DNA of 33,897 nucleotides from Oscillospiraceae bacterium (GCA_902801295.1 CADCHN010000032.1:1-33897), one strand, 5' to 3'; shown: positions 23,378 through 32,202, counted from the stretch's first letter. The notes: a model not told the origin generated them from the letters alone. Translations and numbers: made by a program.

Positions 23378-24739
23378 TCAGACAGGGATGAGCACGAGTT
23401 CCTCGCCCGTCTGGTCGTTGACCCAATGGAGCTTGCCGTCCTCCAGATAGAAGCTGCCGGTCAGCCCGGCAGCTTCGTCCGAGACGGTATAGCTGCCGTC
23501 CTCGGCATAGGTCTCGACCCAGGAGCGGCCGTTGTCATAGACCATCATGTTGTCGCGGTAGACGTCGGCCGTCATCTCCCAGCAGGCGTATTCAGCGGCG
23601 GAAACGGACCAGCTGATCGTCACGTCCATGCGGCCCTCGCCGCTGTAGACGAACTCAGCCGTGCAGCGGCCGGCGTTTTCCTCGGCCCAGAGACCATCAA
23701 AGCCGGTGCGCTCCTCTTCGGGCAGGCGCTCGAACACCATGTCGGTGCCGTATACGGACTGATCCTCGTGCCAGGTGAAAGTGCCGTCCTCGTTGAAAAC
23801 AACGGTGCCGGTGCCGTCGTCATACTCCGTGACCTCGCTCTCCTCGCTGCCGTCCTCGCTGGTGGTGACGATCGACTTTGAGCAGTCGGAATAGGCAAAG
23901 CTCATCGTCTCCGGGTCAAGACGGCCGTAGACGAACCAGCGGGCCATCTCCCAGGCGCTGCTGCCCCATTCAATCGTAATCAGGACATCCTCGTTGCCGA
24001 TGGTGTCCACGTGAGCGTGGGCCCTGTCGCATTGGTATTCGCCGACGTAGGCGTCGAGGGGATTGACCCAGTCGGGATCCTCTTCAAACACGGCGATGAA
24101 GTCCGCGCTCTCGTCGAGCAGCACGGTGATCTGCGGCTCGGTGGAGAAATCTTCGCCATTCTTTGTCCACTTGACGAACAGATACCCGGTGTCCGGCCAG
24201 GCAACGATGGTGTGTGTCGCGGGCTCGGCCAGATTGATCACAGCGGACTGGAACGGATATTCCGGATCGATCTCCGGGGCTTCCTCGCCCTCGGCGTAGG
24301 CAATGTTGCCCATGCCCTCGGTGTTGATCGTCACGAAAATCGTGGCCGTCGGGATCTCCAGCTGCTTGAAGTGATAGCTCTCGCCGCCCTCAACGACAAG
24401 AAGCAGGCCGTCCTCGCCCTCTTCGGAGATAGTGACGGTCAAATCACCCTTGCTGCCGTCCGAGGGCAGGCTGCCGTGCAGGCTGTTGCCTTTCTGAGGC
24501 AGCATGCCGCCGTAGCCGTCTTCAATCCAGTCCTCACCCAGCACCAAACCGACGTACCAGCCGGGATCGGCCACGTCGTCCATCCGGGTGACGGAGAGGA
24601 AGTTCTCGTTTTCGTCCTGATAATAGCCGGCGCGCGTCCAGTCCTTGATCTCCGGCTCCGCCTCCGGGGCCGCGCCGCCGCAGGCGGCCAGCGCCAGCAC
24701 CATGGCCAGCGCAAGCAGCAGACAAACCATCTTTTTCAT
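23378..24739 (-). CDS. Large lipoprotein with an InlB B-repeat-like domain
   Basis: This 453-residue acidic lipoprotein has a clear signal with lipobox A-L-A-A-C (Cys20). Residues about 130-220 (from ATIFVTINTEGMGNI to DFIAVFEEDP) look like a divergent InlB B-repeat, a beta-grasp fold in many Firmicutes surface proteins. After it come two copies of a beta-rich unit with Gly-Glu-Tyr-Gln-Cys and Gly-Leu-Trp-Ala-Glu openings, followed by Thr-Trp/Ser-Trp strands, resembling lipocalin-like quantification domains. No catalytic motif is visible. GGAG lies before the ATG. In the chromosome without the element it would have followed a tRNA-Ala gene. Its function is unknown. Confidence 0.8.
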   Translation of the reverse strand: MKKMVCLLLALAMVLALAACGGAAPEAEPEIKDWTRAGYYQDENENFLSVTRMDDVADPGWYVGLVLGEDWIEDGYGGMLPQKGNSLHGSLPSDGSKGDLTVTISEEGEDGLLLVVEGGESYHFKQLEIPTATIFVTINTEGMGNIAYAEGEEAPEIDPEYPFQSAVINLAEPATHTIVAWPDTGYLFVKWTKNGEDFSTEPQITVLLDESADFIAVFEEDPDWVNPLDAYVGEYQCDRAHAHVDTIGNEDVLITIEWGSSAWEMARWFVYGRLDPETMSFAYSDCSKSIVTTSEDGSEESEVTEYDDGTGTVVFNEDGTFTWHEDQSVYGTDMVFERLPEEERTGFDGLWAEENAGRCTAEFVYSGEGRMDVTISWSVSAAEYACWEMTADVYRDNMMVYDNGRSWVETYAEDGSYTVSDEAAGLTGSFYLEDGKLHWVNDQTGEELVLIPV

Positions 24740-24786
24740 TGTTCTGACTCCTTTTCGGATGCTTTTTTGCTCCGAGTTGTAAAGAA

Positions 24787-24839
24787 AAAAGTCCTCACCG
24801 AATCCCGCCCTTGCGACAGGAATTCTAATGAGGACTTTT
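24787..24839 (-). terminator. Terminator of the tRNA-Ala (fragment) gene
   Basis: The arms 24787-24797 and 24829-24839 pair perfectly over 11 bases, and six T residues follow on the minus strand. It sits directly after the tRNA CCA end and was probably the terminator of the intact gene. Confidence 0.75.
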
Positions 24840-24899
24840 GGTGGAGACGGAGGGATTCGAACCCTTGACCTTACGGATGCGAACCGTACGCTCTCCCAC
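24839..24899 (-). tRNA. 3' part of a tRNA-Ala(CGC) gene: integration-site remnant
   Basis: Read on the minus strand, the fragment has the end of the D arm (GGGAGAGCG), an anticodon stem TACGG/CCGTA with loop TTCGCAT (anticodon CGC), the T loop TTCGAAT and the 3' acceptor strand CGTCTCC followed by ACCA. The matching 5' acceptor strand GGAGACG is absent upstream, where instead an unrelated hairpin starts at 24900. This is what tyrosine-recombinase integration into a tRNA 3' half leaves at the distal end, with the intact gene at the other end of the element. Confidence 0.75.
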
Positions 24900-24970
24900 G
24901 CGGGCCAGTTTTAGCTAACTTCAAACACAAGCAAAAGGTTTGAAAGATGCTGAAACTGGCCCGCTTTTTT
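24900..24970 (+). terminator. Long nested hairpin with T-run at the element boundary
   Basis: A perfect 12-bp stem (24900-24911 and 24953-24964) encloses a second CTTCAAAC/GTTTGAAAG stem, and six T residues follow at 24965-24970. It starts exactly where tRNA similarity ends. It may insulate the element from outside transcription or be part of the recombination site. Confidence 0.65.
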
Positions 24971-25144
24971 CGTTTTTAGCACCTTCCAGCAAGACTACTC
25001 ACAAAGTATCACATTTTGATCGCAAGAAGTCAATACGAAATGTGAATCGCTTGGTCCCTGCGCGTGCCACATCGCAATCATTGAGCACAATATGCGAACG
25101 GTATCCGTATCGTTGCGTTTGCATCCCAAAACTCAAATTGACCC
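24971..25144. other. Boundary region without a recognised gene
   Basis: I see no convincing gene here. The frame open from 25092 into the ParB gene has no ribosome site and crosses a terminator hairpin, so it is not used. Confidence 0.4.
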
Positions 25145-25175
25145 AAAGGAGTTGATGAAAATCAGCTCCTTTTTT
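25145..25175 (+). terminator. Attenuator-like terminator in front of the ParB gene
   Basis: AAAGGAG-TTGAT pairs with ATCA-GCTCCTTT around a GAAA loop (one mismatched position), and T residues follow directly. The ParB ribosome site begins 3-5 bases later, so this hairpin could limit transcription coming from the boundary. Confidence 0.65.
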
Positions 25176-25190
25176 CTTGGAGGTGAACAA

Positions 25191-26054
25191 ATGGCAAGAG
25201 CTAAACCAATAGATCATATTGTTGAGCTTCCTTTATCGGAACTGCACGACTTTCCCAATCATCCCTTTAAGGTACGGGACGATGAAGCTATGCAAGAAAC
25301 AACGGATAGCATCAAGCAGTATGGCGTGCTTGTCCCCGCTATCGTCCGTCCCCGTGAGGGTGGCGGGTATGAGATCATCGCCGGACACCGCCGAAAGCAC
25401 GGCAGCGATTTGGCGGGCCTTTCGACAATGCCCTGTATCGTCCGTGAAATGGACAACGCAACTGCTACCATTCTCATGGTGGACAGCAATATCCAGCGGG
25501 AGAATATCCTTCCCAGCGAGCGAGCGCAGGCGTACAAAATGAAGCTGGAAGCCCTAAAGCAGCAGGGTGTGCGTAATGACTTAACTTCGCCGCAAGTTGC
25601 GGCGAAGTTCCGCGCGGATGATGAAGTGGCAAAGGATGCCGGGATCAGCGGCGATACGGTACGACGCTATATCCGGCTTACAGAACTTGCCCCGGAGCTT
25701 CAGCAGATGGTGGACGATAAGAAAATCGGTATGACCCCTGCCGTTGAGATTTCCTATCTCAAACCGGAGGAACAGAAAATGCTCCTGACGGCCATAGACA
25801 GCGAGCAGGCCACGCCGTCGCTTTCACAGGCACAGCGCATGAAGAAACTCTCGCAGGACGGAAAGCTCGATGACGATACCATGCTTGGTATCATGATGGA
25901 GCAGAAAAAGCCGGAGACGTACAGCGTCACCATTTCCGGGGATAAGCTGCGAAAATACTTCCCTCGCTCATATACCCCGCAGCGTATGGAAGAAACCATC
26001 CTGAAACTGCTGGACGGCTGGCTGAAAAAACGGCAGCGCAGCCAGGAAAGATAA
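25191..26054 (+). CDS. ParB/RepB/Spo0J-family partition protein
   Basis: This 287-residue DNA-binding protein has a ParB N-terminal nuclease-like domain, with IVELPLSELHDFPNHPF, then RPREGGGYEIIAGHRR and NIQRENILPSERAQAYKM, followed by a helix-turn-helix region (VAKDAGISGDTVRRYIRL). The block GHRR is the CTP-binding box of ParB proteins. GGAGG lies 8 bases before the ATG, and the frame upstream of it is not used. This is the type carried by conjugative elements of Clostridia, usually next to ParA, but no ParA is seen here. It probably helps maintain or replicate the excised element. Confidence 0.88.
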   Translation: MARAKPIDHIVELPLSELHDFPNHPFKVRDDEAMQETTDSIKQYGVLVPAIVRPREGGGYEIIAGHRRKHGSDLAGLSTMPCIVREMDNATATILMVDSNIQRENILPSERAQAYKMKLEALKQQGVRNDLTSPQVAAKFRADDEVAKDAGISGDTVRRYIRLTELAPELQQMVDDKKIGMTPAVEISYLKPEEQKMLLTAIDSEQATPSLSQAQRMKKLSQDGKLDDDTMLGIMMEQKKPETYSVTISGDKLRKYFPRSYTPQRMEETILKLLDGWLKKRQRSQER

Positions 26055-26074
26055 ATTGAATACTGCACCACCAT

Positions 26075-26110
26075 AAGCCGGGCAAGGATCGTTCCTCGCT
26101 CGGTTTTTTA
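26075..26110 (+). terminator. Terminator after the ParB gene
   Basis: AAGCCGGGC pairs with GCTCGGTTT through two G-U pairs, with an inner GGA/TCC stem, and six T residues follow. It is 20 bases past the ParB stop codon. Confidence 0.65.
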
Positions 26111-26135
26111 TTACACCGAAGATTGGAGGAACACC

Positions 26136-26750
26136 ATGTTTATCTGTACCTTTAAGCACACGCCCGAAACTGTGGACTGTAAATACTGCCTGCTATATCA
26201 CCACCGCCGCTGCACGTCGAAAAACGGCTGCCCCTACCTTGCTGAACGCATTGAGGCCGGGGCCGTGGACTATGGCACCATCGTGAGGGATATGTTCAAA
26301 AGCCCTACGACCGTCCTCCGCTGGAGGCTGGTCAATCTCATCGAGGATTTCCCGAATACCATGTGGGAGAGCAAAGATCATGAAAAACGCTTCTTCCGTA
26401 TCTGGACCGAGATCGGCACACGCAAACGACGCGACACGCCCCGATTCTTTGCTGCCCTCTACCTTCTCACCTCTAACGAGGATGTGTATTACAGGGCTTA
26501 TAACGCTTTTACCTCGGATGGCGTTGATCCGAGCTATATCCGCATGAGCGGTATCGAACCATCGGGGTATGCGCTGGTGCAGGCAGCAAAGAGCATCTAT
26601 CTCGGTACGGATCATTTTACCGTTATCGATCTTTCAGACTGTGAGGCCATCGGCTCTGAAGCGTTCCGGGTCATCGTAAACGCCCTGCTCATCGCCAGGT
26701 ATGGAAGGAACGTCATGAGCATCAAAGGGAAAAGGCAGGCAGCCGTGTAG
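26136..26750 (+). CDS. Cysteine-rich conserved element protein
   Basis: This 204-residue protein has a cysteine/histidine-rich N-terminus (CTFKHTPETVDCKYCLLYHH, then CTSKNGCPYL), which may bind zinc. The rest is mostly helical with no known catalytic motif. Proteins of this layout lie between ParB and the replication initiator in Tn1549-like elements of Clostridia, but I do not know a function. TTGGAGGAAC precedes the ATG and the gene ends with TAG. Confidence 0.75.
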   Translation: MFICTFKHTPETVDCKYCLLYHHRRCTSKNGCPYLAERIEAGAVDYGTIVRDMFKSPTTVLRWRLVNLIEDFPNTMWESKDHEKRFFRIWTEIGTRKRRDTPRFFAALYLLTSNEDVYYRAYNAFTSDGVDPSYIRMSGIEPSGYALVQAAKSIYLGTDHFTVIDLSDCEAIGSEAFRVIVNALLIARYGRNVMSIKGKRQAAV

Positions 26751-26784
26751 CTGCCCGAAAGGAAATTGCAGGAGGTGAAGGACA

Positions 26785-27123
26785 ATGGCTGTGTGCCGCG
26801 TTGAGAAAACGAAAAACTATACCGTCATGGCCAACTATCATCTGCGGGACAAGCGCCTTTCCCTGAAGGCAGTCGGCTTGCTCTCGAAAATGCTGTCTCT
26901 GCCGGAGGAATGGGACTACACCACGCGCGGGCTCGCAGCCATCTGTAAGGACGGTGTGGACGCTATCGGCGCGGCGCTCAAGGAGCTGGAAAACTGCGGC
27001 TACCTTGTACGGCACCGCCTCCGCGATGATAGAGGCCGGATGCGGGATACGGAGTATGTGATCTATAGAATTCAGAACCTGCCCATGGAGAAAGTGGAGG
27101 GCTGTTCAATACCCTTTCGATAG
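26785..27123 (+). pseudogene. N-terminal fragment of a helix-turn-helix replication-initiator-like protein
   Basis: The 112 residues begin MAVCRVEKTKNYTVMANYHL and contain LSLKAVGLLSKMLSLPEEWDYTTRGLAAI and DTEYVIY. This is the winged helix-turn-helix start of the DUF6017-like proteins in clostridial conjugative elements, which are normally much longer. After DTEYVIY the frame loses similarity within some 20 residues and overlaps by 18 bases the end of a lipoprotein gene on the other strand. The true gene has lost its 3' part, at about 27065-27110. GGAGG lies before the ATG. Confidence 0.75.
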
Positions 27124-28515
27124 ATCGATCACGCTTCCGTCAATGGCGTTTATGGTTAAGACGCTTTCATATCCGTCATACCCATACCCATCTTTGTACA
27201 TTCGATCATCGACATCTATCACCCCATAAAAGATCCACGCCGGGACAAGATACCCGGCATCCACATCGCCTTGCTGCGCCACGCGGACCAATCCGAGCTG
27301 TATCCTCGTCACTTTGATGGAAGCGTCTGCTTTGACATATGCGCCTTCCTCTTTTGCGTATACATACCCTATCATACGCTCGAAACGAGAGAGGACTTCT
27401 TCAAACGGCAACAGCTTTGCGCTTGGCGTTATGACCTCGTTTTCGACATATGGCCCGTCCCACAGGAAGGCGTATATGCCTTCATCATCGATGAATATCC
27501 TGATTCTTTCATAATACCAAGGCGGCGCATAGCTATCCAAACTGGTGCTGTCATTGGAAAGGCTTGTATTTGTAAACAGGACAGGGACGGAATGTATCTG
27601 CCTGGTGTATAGAAACTCATATACGCAGGGAAGGTTTTTCCGCAGCGTCTCATCCCATTCTCGAATGCCCATTTCACACAATGGCGCTACACGACAGCCG
27701 GCGCAAGAAAAAGTCGAGAGACCCAACGCCGCTATAGTTCGATCAGCAATCGTCCTGGCGTCGGTTTCCGTAATTTGAGGCATGGATAGATGGATGTCTC
27801 CACGTTCTATCATGGGCCACAGCGTATTGATAGGGTTTCCCTGTATGACATAGTAACTGACTTTGCTGTCATCATACAAATCGCGGACATAGGAAAGCTT
27901 GTCTTCTCTATCGACAAACAGATCTGATATCGTCTGGTTCTTTTCGTTTGATACAAATCTAAAACTTTCCATTCGTTCATCAGAGGAAAAGTCAACCGGT
28001 TTTGTCACGGCTGTTTCCGGGGCAGCGGCCACGTCAGACATCATCGCCGCGATAGCTGCGTCCAGTTCTTCCATTGAGCTGTATTTCAAGTCGTCGAGTT
28101 CTCCCGATTGGCGCTGTTGAAGTAATTCATCTAAACCCCTTTGCTCAAATGCTCGTGGAAAAACCACCACCTGTTCACCTCCGCCACAAATGACTTGATG
28201 TACAGCCTCCAGCATTTCCCTGGTAACCTTTCCACGCGTGACGCGAACGACCGGAACCTCGCTTGTATCAGGAAAAACGATGTCAGCATCAATGGAAACG
28301 GTTAATTCCTTTCGGTTTGTTTCCACTTCTTTCTTGAGATGATTCTCTTGAGAAAACTGTATCATAGATTCCATCGGTTCCTGATTGCCTGATACGGCCA
28401 TAGTGATCATTTCCTGTGAGTTTTTGGCGATGACCACTTCCTCCTCCGGCGTGGGCTGACAGGCAACTATCATCAAGATAAGGAATGCTAACAACGCAAA
28501 AAAAACTTTTTTCAT
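27106..28515 (-). CDS. Lipoprotein of a DUF6034-like family
   Basis: This 469-residue protein has a lipoprotein signal ending at LMIVAC (Cys19) and no enzymatic motif. The C-terminal part (about 330-469) is built of IRIFIDDEGIYAFLWDG, a helical stretch, YLVPAWIFYGVIDVDD and LTINAIDGSVIDL, reminiscent of PepSY/YpeB-type domains. I recall similar lipoproteins under DUF6034, which has no known function. The gene is AT-richer than the chromosome. Its upstream neighbour overlaps it by ATGA and is related in sequence, but headless. I see no promoter of good quality for it. Confidence 0.75.
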   Translation of the reverse strand: MKKVFFALLAFLILMIVACQPTPEEEVVIAKNSQEMITMAVSGNQEPMESMIQFSQENHLKKEVETNRKELTVSIDADIVFPDTSEVPVVRVTRGKVTREMLEAVHQVICGGGEQVVVFPRAFEQRGLDELLQQRQSGELDDLKYSSMEELDAAIAAMMSDVAAAPETAVTKPVDFSSDERMESFRFVSNEKNQTISDLFVDREDKLSYVRDLYDDSKVSYYVIQGNPINTLWPMIERGDIHLSMPQITETDARTIADRTIAALGLSTFSCAGCRVAPLCEMGIREWDETLRKNLPCVYEFLYTRQIHSVPVLFTNTSLSNDSTSLDSYAPPWYYERIRIFIDDEGIYAFLWDGPYVENEVITPSAKLLPFEEVLSRFERMIGYVYAKEEGAYVKADASIKVTRIQLGLVRVAQQGDVDAGYLVPAWIFYGVIDVDDRMYKDGYGYDGYESVLTINAIDGSVIDLSKGY

Positions 28516-29120
28516 GCTTCGATCTCCTCGATTATTTTCTTAAGTTTCTCCTCTGTAACCCGGGGTTCAATATAATCACCATTTATGGCATTGAAAATAA
28601 TGGTGTCATTTTCCCAGTTCTTCTCTTGATCCTCACTTGAATCCCATTTGTATCGCAAGCTAACATACCAAGAGGGAACATATTGACCGCCATATTTGTC
28701 GTGAGACAGCAGTGACAGACCAAGACAAACGTCTGTTATTTGAATATCTATTTTATCTTTCTCGCTGGGTATTCCCGAAGCAAAAACCTCTTTGACTTTC
28801 TCCTCTATGCAGTCGTTTAGTTTTTCTGCATCAGAAAACAGTGGCGCTGTTAGCTGCTCTCGATCTGTTGAAGCACCCTCCCAGAAAAACTGGCATAGTC
28901 CTATATCATCTATCACGATTACACAAAACTCGGAATCCCAGGGCGCTGCCGCAACCGGAGGATATTCCGGATTAATATAGTACCATTGACCGTCCTCGAA
29001 ACGTGATTGAAGACCATTAATTTGTTTTGTGAATATAAACTTCCATCCATAAGATAAAATCTCATTTTCCGAAATAACGGTGCATTTTGTTGTGTATATA
29101 GGTGAAAGGCCTTTACGCAA
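28512..29120 (-). pseudogene. Headless paralogue of the neighbouring DUF6034-like lipoprotein
   Basis: The 202 residues match only the C-terminal part of the neighbouring lipoprotein: FCVIVIDDIGLCQFFWEG, YVPSWYVSLRYKW and IIFNAINGDYIEP align with IRIFIDDEGIYAFLWDG, LVPAWIFYGVIDV and LTINAIDGSVID. No Met codon is present inside, the only start is a TTG without a ribosome site, and no signal peptide exists. The open frame runs into the start region of the divergent sigma factor gene. It is therefore a 5'-truncated copy left by duplication or recombination. Confidence 0.75.
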
Positions 29121-29136
29121 CAGAAAGGAGGACGCA

Positions 29137-29697
29137 ATGGAGGATCATGAAATAATTGATCTGTACTGGGATCGGGACGAAACTGCCATCGTCAGAACGT
29201 CAAAAAAATACGGCAGCTACTGCCATACCATTTCCTATAATATTCTGAATAATAACGAGGATGCAGAGGAATGTGTCAATGACACATGGATGGGCGCATG
29301 GAAGTCCATGCCGCCGCAGCGCCCCAACAATTTGGCTACATACCTCGGCAAGATCACGCGGAATCTTTCTCTCAACCGATTGAAGCAGCACATGACTGAA
29401 AAGCGTGGCGGTTTTCAAACCGATTTAGCACTGTACGAGCTTGAGGATTGTATTCCATCATCCACGACAGTGGAGCAGATCGTCGAGGGAAACGTGCTGG
29501 TTTCTTCTCTTAATCGGTTCCTCTACTCTCAGCCGGAACAGAAACGCAATATCTTTATTCGCCGCTACTGGTATCTCTACTCCATCCGCGACATTGCCGT
29601 GGCGTATCAGATGAGTGAGAGCAAAATTGCGTCCATGCTATTCCGTATGCGAAGTGAATTGAAAGCACATCTTGAAAAGGAGGGCATATCTTTATGA
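29137..29697 (+). CDS. ECF-type RNA polymerase sigma factor
   Basis: This 186-residue protein has region 2 in residues about 10-75 (EIIDLYWDRDETAIVRTSKKYG, NEDAEECVNDTWMGAWKSMPP, TYLGKITRNLSLNRLK) and region 4 near the end (IFIRRYWYLYSIRDIAVAYQMSESKIASMLFRMR), the layout of small sigma-70 factors of Clostridia. GAAAGGAGG precedes the ATG. It overlaps the next gene by ATGA, as sigma/anti-sigma pairs usually do. It would direct polymerase to a few genes, possibly the exported proteins downstream. Confidence 0.9.
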   Translation: MEDHEIIDLYWDRDETAIVRTSKKYGSYCHTISYNILNNNEDAEECVNDTWMGAWKSMPPQRPNNLATYLGKITRNLSLNRLKQHMTEKRGGFQTDLALYELEDCIPSSTTVEQIVEGNVLVSSLNRFLYSQPEQKRNIFIRRYWYLYSIRDIAVAYQMSESKIASMLFRMRSELKAHLEKEGISL

Positions 29698-31379
29698 AAA
29701 GCGAAAAACTGCTCCAGGCGATTGGCAAAATTGATGATGAGCTGGTTTATGGCGCGGTCAATGATACGAAAGCGAAAAAACATAAAATGCCGAGTTGGGC
29801 TAAATGGTCATCCGCCATCGCTGCCTGTCTGTGTGTGGTAATCGGAGGAGTATTTCTATTTGCTCGTATGGGAGAAAATTCCGCTCCTAGAGGCAGAGCG
29901 GGCGGCAGCGGTCATGATGAGGGCTGCGTATTTATGTCCTATGCCGGACCTGTGTTCCCACTAACGCTGCAAGAAGAAAATGCTGCGATTTCTGCTAATC
30001 GAAATATTACCATGGACTTTGCTCCGTGGATTCCAGTCTGGATTTCTAATGAAGAAGAAGCCGCTTCCCGCACGGAGCTGACGGAAGCAGAACGACAAGA
30101 TGTTTTGCGTGACTACAATGAGTGGTATCCGGAAGGAGGACGATTTCAGTCATCCGGTAACATCCAGGTGACAGATTCCTATACGCTGACCAACCAGAGC
30201 ACAGAAGATCAAAGCGTTCGCATTCTCTATCCTTTTGCATCCAGTGTTCATTATCTGAATAGCAATCGCCCTACGCTCACTTTGAATGGTGATGCTTTGG
30301 ACAACACACTTCATGCAGGCAGCTACGCGGGCGGTTTTGAGGGTGCATGGGAAAACTGGCCGGAAACACAGGACAATCCGGGAAGTCTGAATCTCGACCA
30401 TTTTGAGAGCTGGGAGGGTTATCGAGACCTGCTTGCCGATGGAACATATCTACAGCGTGCTTTGGGAGAGTTTGCCGATCTCAGTGAGATTCCTGTCACT
30501 GTCTATGAATTCACCGATGCTTGGGGTCCGGAGAGAGACAAAGATGCTGACATTCTCAATCCGACAATCAGAGTGATGTTTGATCTGGATTATGCACAAA
30601 CTAAGATTCTGTCCTATGGTTTCAATGGAGGACTGTACGGCGAAGAAGAAGGAATCATGGGAAGAGATTTTAGTATTCCTCAACCCGGAGGAACCGGATA
30701 CGGTGTTTCAAAATACATTATCGTGATCGGTGAAGATGTCGAGAACATGAATTATCAAGGCTATGCTACCGGCGGCTGGGATACGAAGAAAACCATAGAA
30801 TCCGGCGTGACGATAACCCGCACAGAATCAAATCTGGAGGATGCGCTTCGGACAGCGGCAACATATCAATATCAGGAACTGATTGATGTGTGGAATTATT
30901 TTGAAGATGAGCCCGTCTATGGGTTTGAAATGTATTTCGGATTGATGAAGGAACATCTGATGGAATACGGCGTTCTCTCTGAAAACGGCGCTGAGCGCTA
31001 TGACAATGGAATGATCGAAGATCTGGATGTGGCTGGAGTCGCCCGCGTATTCTGGCTGGAGGCAGAAATCATGATCCCTGCCGGAATGAGTGTGAAACTG
31101 GATGCTACGTTTGAAAAGACACCGAGCTTTGATTTCGACTGCATAACGGAGAACAAAGGAATCAGTGGGTATGATTTGGTTACCAAACTCGGCAGCAATC
31201 TGACCTTCACCGAACAAACAACCAAGCTGGAAGATCGTGGCCAAATTGAAATCGTTCGTCAGAATTTCGGCTTTGATCTAGTAAATGGTATCACCAAGGT
31301 TGAACTGGATTTGAACGAGCCGCACTATTACTTGGAAGTTAGAGCATTAGAAGTCGAAACAAAGAAAGAAAAGTCGTAA
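29694..31379 (+). CDS. Membrane-anchored anti-sigma-like protein
   Basis: This 561-residue protein starts with about 40 cytoplasmic residues (KLLQAIGKIDDELVYGAV) that could hold the sigma factor, one membrane segment (about 41-62, SAIAACLCVVIGGVFLFARM) and a large extracytoplasmic beta-rich domain of about 500 residues. It is translationally coupled to the sigma factor gene. No enzyme motif is seen. By position it is the sensor or inhibitor of the sigma factor, which is an inference. Confidence 0.75.
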   Translation: MKSEKLLQAIGKIDDELVYGAVNDTKAKKHKMPSWAKWSSAIAACLCVVIGGVFLFARMGENSAPRGRAGGSGHDEGCVFMSYAGPVFPLTLQEENAAISANRNITMDFAPWIPVWISNEEEAASRTELTEAERQDVLRDYNEWYPEGGRFQSSGNIQVTDSYTLTNQSTEDQSVRILYPFASSVHYLNSNRPTLTLNGDALDNTLHAGSYAGGFEGAWENWPETQDNPGSLNLDHFESWEGYRDLLADGTYLQRALGEFADLSEIPVTVYEFTDAWGPERDKDADILNPTIRVMFDLDYAQTKILSYGFNGGLYGEEEGIMGRDFSIPQPGGTGYGVSKYIIVIGEDVENMNYQGYATGGWDTKKTIESGVTITRTESNLEDALRTAATYQYQELIDVWNYFEDEPVYGFEMYFGLMKEHLMEYGVLSENGAERYDNGMIEDLDVAGVARVFWLEAEIMIPAGMSVKLDATFEKTPSFDFDCITENKGISGYDLVTKLGSNLTFTEQTTKLEDRGQIEIVRQNFGFDLVNGITKVELDLNEPHYYLEVRALEVETKKEKS

Positions 31380-31411
31380 ATGTAAAATGCGAAATTTATA
31401 GGGGTGTTAAA

Positions 31412-31849
31412 ATGAAAAGGAAAACACTATCGGTCGCGATATGTGCTGTGTTCATAATTGTAGTTGTGGCAGTAGTCCTTGTGTTGACTTCAAATAAAGG
31501 AAATATATCTAATGTCAATCGTGTTATTGGCTACTCTGCACTCTATGATGATACGCTTATCAACGAAGCTTGCAGAGTGGTTGAAAAGAAGTTTTCAGAA
31601 GAATTTGAGGGATGCACATTAACTGAACTTCGATATGATGAAGAAGTCGAGAATAGATTTGCAGACGAAATTGCAGCGTTTGCAACCGAAAAAGGCCAAG
31701 AGATTATTATACTGCTATCTGCTTTCAACACTGATAAAAAAGGTGGAGACGGTAGTTTTAATCCCAATGATACCTATACCAACTGGCAATGGCATTTGGT
31801 GAGAACAGCAGATAAAAAAAGCTGGGAAATAATCAGTTGGGGTTATTAA
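31412..31849 (+). CDS. Small membrane-anchored protein (DUF4829-like)
   Basis: This 145-residue protein has one N-terminal membrane segment (about 8-27, VAICAVFIIVVVAVVLVLTS) and an extracytoplasmic domain with EEFEGCTLTELRYDEE and a Trp-rich end (NWQWHLVRTADKKSWEIISWGY). This resembles small DUF4829-type proteins of Clostridia, of unknown function. It follows the anti-sigma-like gene after 32 bases and is ended by a strong hairpin. It is probably in the sigma operon. Confidence 0.7.
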   Translation: MKRKTLSVAICAVFIIVVVAVVLVLTSNKGNISNVNRVIGYSALYDDTLINEACRVVEKKFSEEFEGCTLTELRYDEEVENRFADEIAAFATEKGQEIIILLSAFNTDKKGGDGSFNPNDTYTNWQWHLVRTADKKSWEIISWGY

Positions 31850-31875
31850 GCAAATTCCTGTTTTGCGCTCACATA

Positions 31876-31912
31876 GCAAAGCGGTCATGCACCCACGGCA
31901 TGACCGCTTTGC
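31876..31912 (+). terminator. Terminator-like hairpin after the sigma operon
   Basis: A perfect 15-bp inverted repeat with arms 31876-31890 and 31898-31912 and a 7-base loop lies 26 bases past the stop codon. The T-run after it is poor. Confidence 0.7.
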
Positions 31913-32202
31913 CTGTTGCGTCCTATTTTCAAAGAATCAAAAACCTGTAGGCTTATAAATTCTTTTCTGATAGTTGTAACCTGTTTTGTGGTTTGCGCCG
32001 TTATATAGACAGAAGCTGTTAATAAGGAACGGCAGATAGTACGAGGAGGTGGTGCTATGATTGTATAGTGATTAGCACACGAGTTTAATCAATGGCCACT
32101 GGCCACTTAAGCAATGATTATGCTGTGCGCCGCTTGATGGTTGCTATTTTCAAAAAATTCATGCTTTCAATGAGTATTGACAGCGAACGAAAGGAGCTTT
32201 TT
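31913..32202. other. AT-rich intergenic region with an isolated ribosome site
   Basis: No sizeable gene is seen. At 32041-32066 a strong GAGGAGGTGG site precedes ATG-ATT-GTA-TAG, a three-codon reading frame. It may be a remnant of a damaged gene start. Confidence 0.4.

Noticed and set aside
24839..24899. A complete tRNA gene at the boundary
   Set aside because: The 5' acceptor strand expected to pair with the 3' strand is absent, and the sequence changes to an unrelated hairpin at 24900.
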